From Flexibacter flexilis DSM 6793 (GTDB lineage Bacteria; Bacteroidota; Bacteroidia; Cytophagales; Flexibacteraceae), in contig NZ_FOLE01000007.1 in NCBI RefSeq assembly GCF_900112255.1, positions 62,001 to 126,000 on the forward strand: a DNA stretch of 64,000 nucleotides. Direction: 5' to 3'. The translations under genes were made by a program, and so were the position numbers. Below are positions 27,258 through 35,455 of the stretch, one piece after another. Within the stretch, counting starts at the first letter, position 1; each line of letters opens with the position of its first letter. The notes beneath the pieces were generated by a model. It was not told the origin of the DNA. It did no database searches and saw nothing but the letters and a program-made list of their open reading frames with translations.

Positions 27258-28703
27258 TTAACCTACGCTTCCTTCTAAGCTCACGGCCAACAGTTTTTGG
27301 GCTTCTACCGCAAACTCCATTGGCAACTGGTTCATTACTTCTTTGGCAAAACCATTTACAATCAAAGCCACGGCTTGCTCTGTGCTGATGCCGCGTTGGT
27401 TGCAATAGAAAATTTGGTCTTCGCCGATTTTGGACGTAGTAGCCTCGTGCTCCACTTTAGCACTGCGGTTGCCAACTTCCAAGTACGGGAACGTGTGCGC
27501 ACCGCATTTGTCGCCCAACAACAACGAATCGCATTGCGAGAAGTTACGCGCATTTTCAGCACGCTTCATCACTTGCACCAAGCCTCTGTAAGAATTTTGG
27601 CTTTTTCCTGCCGAAATACCTTTTGATACGATGCGGCTTTTGGTGTTTTTGCCGATGTGAATCATTTTCGTACCTGTGTCGGCTTGCTGCATATTGTTGG
27701 TTACGGCTACCGAATAAAATTCGCCGATGCTATAATCGCCTTTCAGGATAACCGACGGATATTTCCATGTAATGGCCGAACCCGTTTCTACTTGCGTCCA
27801 AGAAATTTTGGAATGGTCGCCCAAGCAAATGCCGCGTTTGGTTACGAAGTTATAAATCCCGCCTTTTCCGTTCTTGTCGCCAGGGTACCAGTTTTGCACG
27901 GTCGAATATTTAATTTCTGCTTTTTCGTGCGTAACTAACTCAACCACAGCGGCGTGCAATTGGTTTTCGTCGCGCATTGGTGCGGTACAACCTTCCAAAT
28001 AACTCACATAACTGCCTTCGTCGGCGATGAGTAATGTGCGTTCAAATTGGCCAGTTTCGGCGGCATTGATACGGAAATAAGTGGAAAGTTCCATCGGGCA
28101 ACGTACGCCTTTCGGGATATATACAAACGACCCGTCGGAGAAAACCGCCGAGTTGAGAGCCGCAAAATAGTTGTCGGTGATAGGCACTACCGAACCGATA
28201 TATTTTTTCACCAAATCAGGGTGATTGTGTACCGCTTCGCTGATAGAACAGAAAATAATACCCAATTCGGCCAACTTAGATTTGAAAGTGGTAGCAATCG
28301 AAACGCTGTCGATAACGGCATCAACGGCCACACCTGTAAGGCGTTTTTGTTCGTCGAGCGAAATACCCAACTTCTCGAAAGTTGCGCGAAGTTCGGGGTC
28401 TATTTCGTCCAAAGAATTGATTTGTTTTTTCTGTTTTGGGGCAGAATAATATTTAATGTCTTGATAGTCAATTGGCGGATACTGTACGTTTGGCCATGTG
28501 GGCGCGGTCATGCCTTGCCACATACGAAACGCCTTCAAACGCCATTCGAGCATCCATTCTGGTTCATTTTTTTTGGCAGAAATGAAACGAACTATATCTT
28601 CGTTGAGGCCTTTGGGAGCTTCGTCGGCTTCGATGTTCGTTACAAAACCATATTTATATTCAGAATTGGTGATGTCTTCTAAAAGGGCTGCGTCTTTGCT
28701 CAT
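27258..28703 (-). CDS. sufB: Fe-S cluster assembly scaffold SufB
   Basis: Scaffold on which the nascent Fe-S cluster is built, with SufC and SufD. The 481-residue protein shows the family blocks: the N-terminal [17 protein letters not shown], the beta-helix region with [20 protein letters not shown], and [20 protein letters not shown], and the C-terminal [19 protein letters not shown]. Cysteines in GCTAP and CDSLL match conserved positions. A strong promoter is found upstream at 28740-28770. SufS and SufE are not in the window. Confidence 0.97.
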   Translation of the reverse strand: MSKDAALLEDITNSEYKYGFVTNIEADEAPKGLNEDIVRFISAKKNEPEWMLEWRLKAFRMWQGMTAPTWPNVQYPPIDYQDIKYYSAPKQKKQINSLDEIDPELRATFEKLGISLDEQKRLTGVAVDAVIDSVSIATTFKSKLAELGIIFCSISEAVHNHPDLVKKYIGSVVPITDNYFAALNSAVFSDGSFVYIPKGVRCPMELSTYFRINAAETGQFERTLLIADEGSYVSYLEGCTAPMRDENQLHAAVVELVTHEKAEIKYSTVQNWYPGDKNGKGGIYNFVTKRGICLGDHSKISWTQVETGSAITWKYPSVILKGDYSIGEFYSVAVTNNMQQADTGTKMIHIGKNTKSRIVSKGISAGKSQNSYRGLVQVMKRAENARNFSQCDSLLLGDKCGAHTFPYLEVGNRSAKVEHEATTSKIGEDQIFYCNQRGISTEQAVALIVNGFAKEVMNQLPMEFAVEAQKLLAVSLEGSVG

Positions 28704-28739
28704 AGCTTTTATGCTTATTTAGAATGAGTTTAATTATTG

Positions 28740-28770
28740 CAAATGTAACGCCCAATCCCTTTAAATGCAA
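28740..28770 (-). promoter_or_regulatory. Promoter of sufBCD
   Basis: On the reverse strand TTG (28768-28770), a 20-nt spacer and TACATTTG (28740-28747) match the Bacteroidota consensus fully. The -7 box lies 37 nt upstream of the sufB ATG. No other gene was found in the 286-nt gap to aroA. Confidence 0.75.
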
Positions 28771-28989
28771 AAAAAAGCGTAAATAACGCGCACAAGGCTT
28801 GTAACAAATTTAGCTTCATAATCAAGTTTTTATAAAAAATGTAGCGATGAGCAGGTTTGTTATTTTCGCGCCAAAGATTTTGGGTAAAAGCAAACAAAAC
28901 ATATCTTTCGCGGTGGCATGGCCGCAACACAACATAACATTGCTTTCTGCTTGCGGGCAAAAGCGTTTTATTTTCCTTTTTTCTGACGA

Positions 28990-30240
28990 ATGAAATCATC
29001 CTTATTACAAACAGAACCTTCGCTTTACAAAAACCTGACGGGAACGGTACAATTGCCTTCTTCCAAAAGTGAAAGTAATAGAGCTTTAATAATCAATGCT
29101 TTAGCTGGTTTCAAATCTACTTTACAGAATTTGTCGGAAGCCCGCGACACCCAAACGCTTCAGCGACTTTTGGCCGATACCGACGCGCCCGTTTGGGACG
29201 TGCTGGACGCGGGAACTACCATGCGTTTTCTGACGGCTTACGCCGCACTGCAAGGTTTGCACAAACAACTGACAGGCACAGAGCGAATGTGCCAACGCCC
29301 CATCGGGATACTCGTGGACGCGTTGCGTGTGTTGGGTGCACAAATCGAATACAAAGCCGCCGAAGGCTTTCCGCCAATACAAATTACTGATTTCCAGTAT
29401 TCTGGTAAAAATAAAATCCAAATCGTGGGTAATGTAAGTAGTCAGTACATTTCGGCCTTGGCGATGGTGGCACCGCTGCTCCCCGACGGACTGACTATCG
29501 AACTGACGGGTGCGGTAGGTTCGTGGCCGTATATCCAAATGACGCTGGATTTGATGAGCCATTTCGGTATAAAACTAATTGTCGAAAACCAAGTTATTCG
29601 GATTCCTGCGGGTCGCTATAACGAAAACACTGCTTTTGCGGTAGAGTCCGACTGGTCGGGCGCGAGCTACTGGTACAGCATGGCGGCATTTGCGCAGCAA
29701 GCCAATATTTTATTGAAAGGCCTAAAAGCTAATTCGTTGCAAGGTGATAGCCAAATAGTTACGTTTATGCAGGAGTTGGGCGTACAGACGTATTTTGAGG
29801 CCGACGGCGCAAGACTTATCAAAACCCATGAGCCAACGGATTTGGCCACGATGACTTGGGATTTTACGGATTGCCCAGATTTGGCGCAAACCGTTGTGGT
29901 GCTGGCTGCGGCCAAAGGCTACCCAATTTCGTTTACGGGTTTGCAGAGTTTGCGCATCAAAGAAACCGACCGCATCAAGGCGTTGCAACAGGAGTTAGAA
30001 ACTTTTGGGGTAAAATTAACGGAAACAAGCCCTTCGGTATTTGGTTTGGTGGGCAAATGGCAAGCTCCGCCACATTTGCCACTGATTCACACCTACGACG
30101 ATCACCGAATGGCAATGGCTTTCGCGCCTGTGGCTTTGCGCCAAGCCGTTCGTATCGAAGATATTGGCGTGGTGGCTAAATCATATCCGCGTTTTTGGGA
30201 CGATTTGCGCAGCATGGGTTTTAGGCTTTCAAATTTGTAA
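28990..30240 (+). CDS. aroA: 3-phosphoshikimate 1-carboxyvinyltransferase (EPSP synthase)
   Basis: Sixth step of the shikimate pathway: transfers enolpyruvyl from PEP to shikimate-3-phosphate. The 416-residue protein has PSSKSESNRALIINALA (PEP and shikimate-phosphate binding), DAGTTMRFLTAY, ESDWSGASYWY, RIKETDRI and TYDDHRMAMAFAP, all EPSP synthase motifs. It is slightly shorter than the typical 430. It starts divergently from sufB and is followed after 4 nt by an ArsR-like regulator, probably co-transcribed. Confidence 0.96.
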   Translation: MKSSLLQTEPSLYKNLTGTVQLPSSKSESNRALIINALAGFKSTLQNLSEARDTQTLQRLLADTDAPVWDVLDAGTTMRFLTAYAALQGLHKQLTGTERMCQRPIGILVDALRVLGAQIEYKAAEGFPPIQITDFQYSGKNKIQIVGNVSSQYISALAMVAPLLPDGLTIELTGAVGSWPYIQMTLDLMSHFGIKLIVENQVIRIPAGRYNENTAFAVESDWSGASYWYSMAAFAQQANILLKGLKANSLQGDSQIVTFMQELGVQTYFEADGARLIKTHEPTDLATMTWDFTDCPDLAQTVVVLAAAKGYPISFTGLQSLRIKETDRIKALQQELETFGVKLTETSPSVFGLVGKWQAPPHLPLIHTYDDHRMAMAFAPVALRQAVRIEDIGVVAKSYPRFWDDLRSMGFRLSNL

Positions 30241-30244
30241 TCCA

Positions 30245-30652
30245 ATGAAAATCAAGAATTTCAGCTTAACGTTTAGCACGCAACTGTTCAAAGCCCTGAG
30301 CGATGAGGCGCGTGTACGCATTTTGTTTCAGCTCTACCACAACCAACAGATGTGTATTGCTGATTTGGAATTGGTGCTGGATTTTACCCAAACCAAAACT
30401 TCTCGGCATTTGCTGTACCTGAAAAATGCGGGTTTGCTGCATTCGCGTCGGACAGACCAATGGATTTTTTATTATATAAAAGACGAAATGCGCGACGTGG
30501 TCAAGTATTTTTTTAGGTACATGGAAAAAGAAACACAACTTAACCGCGACCTCGAAGTATATCGGATTATGCTTTCTAACCGCGAGCTTGCCGCCTACAA
30601 AGTAGCTGTGCTTCAGGAACGTAACCGCCAAAGCAGCCATTTCGGAGACTAA
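30245..30652 (+). CDS. ArsR-type winged-helix transcriptional regulator
   Basis: A 135-residue DNA-binding protein with one winged helix: FKALSDEARVRILFQLY, then the recognition helix in TQTKTSRHLLYLKNAGLL and the wing RRTDQWIFYYI. ATG 30245 is used because the frame upstream overlaps aroA and looks unlike the family. The metal-sensing ELCVCDL motif of ArsR/SmtB is replaced by MCIADLEL, so classical arsenic/cadmium sensing at that site is unlikely. It directly follows aroA; its targets cannot be inferred. A C-terminal helix (about 95-120) may mediate dimerisation. Confidence 0.85.
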   Translation: MKIKNFSLTFSTQLFKALSDEARVRILFQLYHNQQMCIADLELVLDFTQTKTSRHLLYLKNAGLLHSRRTDQWIFYYIKDEMRDVVKYFFRYMEKETQLNRDLEVYRIMLSNRELAAYKVAVLQERNRQSSHFGD

Positions 30653-30657
30653 AATAA

Positions 30658-30689
30658 AAAAGCCTTGCAACGTTGGTTACAAGGCTTTT
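30658..30689. terminator. Intrinsic terminator, copy 1
   Basis: AAAAGCCTTG / CAAGGCTTTT (30658-30667 / 30680-30689), with the stem extendable inward with one mismatch. It lies between the convergent ArsR-like gene and lipoprotein copy 1 and can serve both. An identical hairpin is at 31180-31211. Confidence 0.8.
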
Positions 30690-30738
30690 GAGTAAGATTT
30701 AAAGAGCTTAAAGCATTTCGGCCTAAACTCTGGTTTTC

Positions 30739-30963
30739 TTAGTGGTGAGCTGGTGCTTCAGTGTGAGCAGCAGTGTCAGCAGCTGGAGCAGCAGCAGTGT
30801 CAGCAGCTGGAGCAGCAGTAGTATCTACAGCTGGAGCAGCAGTAGTATCTACAGCTGGAGCAGCAGTAGTGTCAGCAGCTGGAGCTTCAGTTTTTTTAGC
30901 TTCGCCACAAGCAGCAAAGAAACCAAGAGCAAGAACGAAAAGAGCAACTTTAGTAGCTTTCAT
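30739..30963 (-). CDS. Ala/Thr/Pro-repeat small lipoprotein, copy 1
   Basis: A 74-residue protein with a lipoprotein signal peptide (KATKVALFVLALGFFAAC; the Cys at about 19 is the lipidation site). The mature part is a low-complexity chain of repeats of the form APA-A/V-DTTA, ending in HTEAPAHH. The mature chain is predicted disordered and may act as a spacer or surface coat; the His-rich end could bind metal. No known family. The GCAGCAGT-type DNA repeats make it prone to length change. It is paired with a near-identical copy at 31261. Confidence 0.75.
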   Translation of the reverse strand: MKATKVALFVLALGFFAACGEAKKTEAPAADTTAAPAVDTTAAPAVDTTAAPAADTAAAPAADTAAHTEAPAHH

Positions 30964-31023
30964 AATTGAAATTTTGTTTTTTAAAATTTGATAAATGATT
31001 AGATTCTATTTTGATATTTGAGC

Positions 31024-31056
31024 TTAATAAAGGAATATCTCCCAAGTAACCCAACC
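31024..31056 (-). promoter_or_regulatory. Conserved upstream element of lipoprotein copy 1
   Basis: TAATAAAGGAAT, then about 6 variable bases, then CCCAAGTAACCCA is shared with 31538-31570, although surrounding leader sequence has diverged. It lies about 60 nt upstream of the ATG in both copies. No TAnnTTTG box is nearby, so an alternative sigma factor or a regulator site is possible. Confidence 0.45.
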
Positions 31057-31179
31057 GACTCAAAAACTTTTTCAAAAAACAATAAATATTTTTTAATTAG
31101 CTCTTAATCAAATATTTGAGTACGAAAATTTTCTCTTTATTTGGCATACTATTGTTCAGTACACCGTCTATTAATAAGC

Positions 31180-31211
31180 AAAAGCCTTGCAACGTTGGTT
31201 ACAAGGCTTTT
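31180..31211 (-). terminator. Intrinsic terminator, copy 2
   Basis: Same hairpin as at 30658-30689, duplicated together with the lipoprotein gene; it lies about 50 nt past the stop of copy 2. Confidence 0.75.
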
Positions 31212-31260
31212 GAGTAAGATTTAAAGAGCTTAAAGCATTTCGGCCTAAACTCTGGTTTTC

Positions 31261-31476
31261 TTAGTGGTGAGCTGGTGCTTCAGTGTGAGCAGCAGTGTCA
31301 GCAGCTGGAGCAGCAGCAGTGTCAGCAGCAGTAGTATCTACAGCAGGAGCAGCAGTAGTATCTACAGCAGGAGCAGCAGTAGTGTCAGCAGCTGGAGCTT
31401 CAGTTTTTTTAGCTTCGCCACAAGCAGCAAAGAAACCAAGAGCAAGAACGAAAAGAGCAACTTTAGTAGCTTTCAT
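31261..31476 (-). CDS. Ala/Thr/Pro-repeat small lipoprotein, copy 2
   Basis: A 71-residue near-duplicate of the neighbouring lipoprotein. The signal peptide, lipobox (FFAAC) and C-terminal HTEAPAHH are the same; one APA block (9 bp) is missing from the repeat tract. Coding DNA is almost identical between copies even at silent positions, which points to recent duplication or gene conversion. Transcription is to the left, ending at its own copy of the terminator, so each gene is probably expressed separately. Confidence 0.75.
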   Translation of the reverse strand: MKATKVALFVLALGFFAACGEAKKTEAPAADTTAAPAVDTTAAPAVDTTAADTAAAPAADTAAHTEAPAHH

Positions 31477-31537
31477 AATTGAAATTTTGTTTTTAAATAT
31501 TTGAAATGATTTTAAATTCTAATCTTGAGATTTGGCT

Positions 31538-31570
31538 TTAATAAAGGAATTTGCCCCAAGTAACCCAGCC
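31538..31570 (-). promoter_or_regulatory. Conserved upstream element of lipoprotein copy 2
   Basis: Partner of the element at 31024-31056: TAATAAAGGAAT plus CCCAAGTAACCCA with the same spacing, about 61 nt from the ATG. The 327-nt gap to the biotin carrier gene otherwise holds only a -7 box for that gene. Confidence 0.45.
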
Positions 31571-31663
31571 ACCCGAAAAAAAACTTAAAATATTTTTCAT
31601 TATTCTTTAAAACTCTGACAATCAGCGTATTTTTTCTTTTAAAAAATTTCAGAAAAAGTAAAA

Positions 31664-31671
31664 TACCTTTG
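31664..31671 (+). promoter_or_regulatory. Candidate -7 box for the biotin carrier gene
   Basis: TACCTTTG matches TAnnTTTG, 132 nt before the ATG at 31804. No TTG at -33; a long leader would be implied. Confidence 0.35.
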
Positions 31672-31803
31672 AATAAATAGCCGAAACAAAAAAAAAATCA
31701 GGTTTTTATGAGACAAGCATAGCCCCAAAACGATTTTTGCTGTAAGTTTATGCCACCAAAAAATATTGGTATTTTTATTTTCAATCGTTCAAAGCCTAAG
31801 ACA

Positions 31804-32286
31804 ATGCTAAAAGTAGCTATTAACCAACAGACATTTGCCATCGAAGGCAACACGCTCAATGGCGAGTTGCATGGCGCAGACATTTCCGTAATCAACGAAA
31901 ATACTTGGCACATTATCCGTAACAGCCGTTCGTTTCGTGCCGAAGTGGTAAGTACTGACTACGAAACCAAAACGTTTACCGTAAAAATCAACGGCCATTT
32001 GTACCAAGCCAACGTAAAAGATAAGTTTGATTTGTTGCTCGAAAGCATGGGCTTGAGCGGTGCAAACTCGTCGAAAGTAAACGACCTGAAAGCTCCAATG
32101 CCAGGTCTGATTCTGGACGTGAAAGTAACCGAAGGCCAAACCGTACAAAAAGGCGATGCCCTCATGATTTTGGAAGCCATGAAAATGGAAAACATCATCA
32201 AAGCCGCAGGCGAAGGCACTGTAAAAAGCATCAAAGTACAGAAAGGCGACAAAGTAGAGAAAAATCAAATTTTGATTCAGTTCTAA
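31804..32286 (+). CDS. Biotin carboxyl carrier protein
   Basis: A 160-residue carrier subunit of a biotin-dependent carboxylase. The C-terminal biotinyl domain (about 95-160) ends in the canonical pattern, with K127 in LEAMKMEN as the biotinylated lysine and KAPMPGLILDVKV at its start. The N-terminal 90 residues form a beta-rich part like that of acyl-CoA carboxylase carrier subunits in Bacteroidota. I use ATG 31804 rather than the longer frame. The partner is not adjacent, and it could belong to propionyl-CoA carboxylase or another acyl-CoA carboxylase, so I give no symbol. Confidence 0.9.
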   Translation: MLKVAINQQTFAIEGNTLNGELHGADISVINENTWHIIRNSRSFRAEVVSTDYETKTFTVKINGHLYQANVKDKFDLLLESMGLSGANSSKVNDLKAPMPGLILDVKVTEGQTVQKGDALMILEAMKMENIIKAAGEGTVKSIKVQKGDKVEKNQILIQF

Positions 32287-32356
32287 ACTGTTGCGTCCAA
32301 AAATTGCAGATGAGAGTATTTATTTAATGTTAGAATCTTATTTTTTAATTAATAGA

Positions 32357-32388
32357 AAAAGCCGCTCCAAGCATTTAGAGCGGCTTTT
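32357..32388. terminator. Bidirectional terminator
   Basis: Perfect 11-bp inverted repeat AAAAGCCGCTC / GAGCGGCTTTT (32357-32367 / 32378-32388, 10-nt loop) between the convergent biotin carrier gene and carB, with A and T runs on the two sides. Confidence 0.85.
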
Positions 32389-32413
32389 GTTTTGGGAAGA
32401 AATCCAGCAATTT

Positions 32414-35227
32414 TTATTTACTCAAATACAAATTTCGTTCGCCATATACTTTCACGAAGAAATCGTCTTGAAGGTCTTCAATAAAATACAGTGCCTCGCC
32501 TGTGGACTTCATTTCGGGGCCAAGTTCTTTGTTTACGTTCGGGAATTTGCTAAACGAAAACACAGGTACTTTAATCGCAAAGCCGTCAAGTTTTGGCGCA
32601 AAGTTGAAATCCGTCACTTTCTTTTCACCCAACATCACCTTCGTAGCGTAATTTACATACGGTTCGCCGTAGGCTTTGCAGATAAACGGAACGGTACGGC
32701 TCGCGCGTGGGTTGGCCTCGATGATATACACGATTTCGTCTTTGATGGCAAACTGAATATTGAGCAAGCCCACCGTGCGCAAGGCAACGGCGATGGCCTT
32801 CGTATGGCGTTTGATTTGGTCAATCACGTTTTCGCTCAAATCGAAAGGCGGTAACACGGCGTTTGAGTCGCCCGAATGGATACCCGCAGGCTCTATGTGT
32901 TCCATAATGCCGATGATATACACGTTTTCACCGTCGCAAATCGCGTCGGCTTCGGCTTCGATGGCGTTTTCCAAGAAGTGGTCGAGCAAAATTTGGTTGT
33001 CGGGCATTTCGCGCAAAATATTGACTACGTGCTGTTCCAACTCCTCTTCGTTGATTACAATTTTCATGCTTTGGCCACCAAGCACATAACTCGGACGCAC
33101 CAACAACGGGAAGCCCAATTCGCGCGCCAATTCGATGGCTTGTTCGGCATTTTCGATTACGCCAAATTTCGGATAAGGAATGTTTTGTTCTTTCAAAAGA
33201 TTAGAAAAACGTCCTCTGTCTTCGGCCAAATCCAAAGCCTCGAAACTTGTACCCAAAATTTTGATGCCATAACGCTCCAACTTCTCGGCCAATTTCAGGG
33301 CAGTTTGTCCGCCCAATTGCACGATTACACCTTCGGGTTTTTCGTGGAGAATAATGTCGTAGATATGCTCCCAGAAAACAGGCTCAAAGTACAGTTTGTC
33401 GGCGATGTCAAAATCCGTAGAAACAGTTTCGGGATTACAGTTAATCATAATCGTCTCGTAACCAGCTTCTTTGGAAGCCAATACGCCATGCACGCACGAG
33501 TAATCAAACTCAATGCCTTGCCCTATGCGGTTGGGTCCGCTACCCAAAACCACTACTTTTTTGCGGTCGGTAACTACCGATTCGGTTTCTTGCCCGAAAG
33601 TAGAGTAGTAATACGGTGTTTGGGCTTCAAATTCTGCCGAACACGTATCCACCATTTTATAGACACGCTTAATGCCCAAATCGTGGCGTTTGGCGTGTAC
33701 TTCGCTTTCCAAGCAGCGCAACAAATGCGCGATTTGGCGGTCGGCGTAGCCTTTTTGCTTGGCTTTAAGAAGTAATTCATCCGAAATAGAGGCCAGCGTA
33801 TGGCGTTGTATTTCTTTTTCTAATAAAATCAGTTCTTCGATTTGGCTCAAAAACCACTTATCAATTTTGGTAAGTTGCTGAATGGTTTTGAACGGAATGC
33901 CCAATTTGAAAGCGTCGTACACATGGAAAAGTCTGTTCCACGACGGATTTTTGAGGCTGTGCAAAATTTTTGCTTGGTCGGTTACTTCTCTGCCGTCTGC
34001 GCCTAAGCCGTTGCGTTTGATTTCCAACGACTGACAGGCTTTTTGCAAGGCTTCTTGGAAGTTGCGACCAATGCCCATTACTTCGCCTACGGACTTCATT
34101 TGCAAACCCAAACTGCGGTCTGCGCCTTTGAATTTATCGAAATTCCAACGCGGAATTTTAACAATTACATAGTCTAAGGCAGGTTCAAAACACGCGGAAG
34201 TTGTTTTGGTAATGGCGTTTTTCAACTCGTCCAGATTATAGCCAATGGCTAATTTGGCCGCGATTTTGGCAATCGGATAACCCGTAGCTTTGGAAGCCAG
34301 TGCCGACGAGCGGCTTACGCGTGGGTTGATTTCGATGGCGATAATGTCTTCTGTGTCAGGATTTAAGGAAAACTGCACATTGCAGCCACCCGCAAACTGA
34401 CCGATGCCATTCATCATCTTGATAGCCAAATCGCGCATACGCTGATAGGCCGTGTCCGAGAGGGTCATGGCTGGGGCTACGGTGATGCTGTCGCCCGTGT
34501 GAATGCCCATTGGGTCAAAATTCTCAATCGAACAAATGATAATCACATTGCCTGCGCTGTCGCGGAGCAGTTCGAGTTCGTATTCTTTCCAACCCAAAAT
34601 ACTTTGTTCTACGAGTACTTCGTGGATAGGCGAGGCGTGCAGGCCGTTGCCTAAGGCTTTTTCGAAGTCTTCGGGCTTTTCCACAAAGCCGCCACCCGTA
34701 CCGCCAAGCGTGTAAGATGGTCGGATAACTAACGGAAAACCAATAGCTTGTGCGATTTCTTTTCCTTCGAGCATGGACTTAGCCGTAGCACCTTTGCAGA
34801 CACCTACGTTGAGTTCAATCATTTTCTTGCGGAAAAGTTCGCGGTCTTCGGTCGTTTCGATGGCTTTGATGTCCACGCCGATAATCCGAACGCCATGTTT
34901 TTTCCAAATCCCCGCTTTGTCGCATTCGATAGCCAAATTCAAGGCAGTTTGGCCGCCCATAGTCGGCAACACTGCATCAATTTTGTGCTTTTCCAAAATG
35001 GTACGAATGGATTTTTTCTCCAGCGGGAGTAGATAGACATGGTCAGCAGTAACGCTGTCGGTCATGATGGTAGCAGGATTGGAATTGATAAGAATCACTT
35101 CAATTCCTTCTTCGCGGAGCGAGCGCGCCGCTTGCGAACCAGAGTAATCAAATTCGCAGGCTTGTCCTATTACGATGGGGCCACTGCCGATGATAAGTAC
35201 GGACTTAATGCTGTTGTCTTTGGGCAT
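32414..35227 (-). CDS. carB: Carbamoyl-phosphate synthase large subunit, without the MGS domain
   Basis: Makes carbamoyl phosphate from bicarbonate, ATP and ammonia passed from CarA; feeds arginine and pyrimidine synthesis. Two ATP-grasp halves are visible. The first has IGSGPIVIGQACEFDYSG and SYTLGGTGGG. The second, from about residue 555, has LGSGPNRIGQGIEFDYS and SYVLGGQSM. The protein is 937 residues long, against about 1073 in E. coli, and stops right after the second half (GERNLYLSK). The C-terminal MGS-like domain that binds allosteric effectors is therefore absent. The stop is followed by a proper terminator, so this is not an obvious truncation. carA is not nearby. Confidence 0.95.
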   Translation of the reverse strand: MPKDNSIKSVLIIGSGPIVIGQACEFDYSGSQAARSLREEGIEVILINSNPATIMTDSVTADHVYLLPLEKKSIRTILEKHKIDAVLPTMGGQTALNLAIECDKAGIWKKHGVRIIGVDIKAIETTEDRELFRKKMIELNVGVCKGATAKSMLEGKEIAQAIGFPLVIRPSYTLGGTGGGFVEKPEDFEKALGNGLHASPIHEVLVEQSILGWKEYELELLRDSAGNVIIICSIENFDPMGIHTGDSITVAPAMTLSDTAYQRMRDLAIKMMNGIGQFAGGCNVQFSLNPDTEDIIAIEINPRVSRSSALASKATGYPIAKIAAKLAIGYNLDELKNAITKTTSACFEPALDYVIVKIPRWNFDKFKGADRSLGLQMKSVGEVMGIGRNFQEALQKACQSLEIKRNGLGADGREVTDQAKILHSLKNPSWNRLFHVYDAFKLGIPFKTIQQLTKIDKWFLSQIEELILLEKEIQRHTLASISDELLLKAKQKGYADRQIAHLLRCLESEVHAKRHDLGIKRVYKMVDTCSAEFEAQTPYYYSTFGQETESVVTDRKKVVVLGSGPNRIGQGIEFDYSCVHGVLASKEAGYETIMINCNPETVSTDFDIADKLYFEPVFWEHIYDIILHEKPEGVIVQLGGQTALKLAEKLERYGIKILGTSFEALDLAEDRGRFSNLLKEQNIPYPKFGVIENAEQAIELARELGFPLLVRPSYVLGGQSMKIVINEEELEQHVVNILREMPDNQILLDHFLENAIEAEADAICDGENVYIIGIMEHIEPAGIHSGDSNAVLPPFDLSENVIDQIKRHTKAIAVALRTVGLLNIQFAIKDEIVYIIEANPRASRTVPFICKAYGEPYVNYATKVMLGEKKVTDFNFAPKLDGFAIKVPVFSFSKFPNVNKELGPEMKSTGEALYFIEDLQDDFFVKVYGERNLYLSK

Positions 35228-35279
35228 AAAAAAGATTGCAAAAAACGGTGAGGCAAAAAACCCGCGGGTTTCGGGCGCA

Positions 35280-35309
35280 CAAAAGTAACGCCGTGAGCTA
35301 TTTTTGCAA
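35280..35309 (-). promoter_or_regulatory. Promoter of carB
   Basis: Reverse-strand TTG (35307-35309), 19-nt spacer and TACTTTTG (35280-35287) match the Bacteroidota consensus. The -7 box is 53 nt from the carB ATG. Confidence 0.75.
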
Positions 35310-35455
35310 ATAAGATTTTACCCTTTTATTCAGCTTTTTAACAGAAATTAACACGTAGCTTTCTCAAAAAGCCATATCTTAGCCGCCCACTTGCACTGCC
35401 TTTATGTAGAATATTTATTTAGGTAGTTGCTTCTTGTTTTTTTCTTAAAAAAATT

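Larger units (their letters stand above)
30658..31495. repeat. Tandem duplication carrying the Ala-rich lipoprotein gene
   Basis: Two copies, 30658-30982 and 31180-31495, are offset by 522 bp. Each contains a terminator hairpin, the trailer, the whole lipoprotein gene and its leader. They are nearly identical through the coding part, apart from a 9-bp deletion in copy 2 and a few substitutions, while the upstream parts have diverged. Confidence 0.9.

Noticed and set aside
28730-28999. 89-residue reverse-strand frame between sufB and aroA, including a 29-residue hydrophobic peptide start at 28819
   Set aside because: It contains the sufB promoter, overlaps the start of aroA and resembles no family. 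A tiny membrane peptide cannot be excluded but is unsupported.
32876-33775. 299-residue forward frame inside carB
   Set aside because: It is antisense to a strongly conserved ATP-grasp enzyme; the sequence is Phe/Arg/His-rich as typical of shadow frames.
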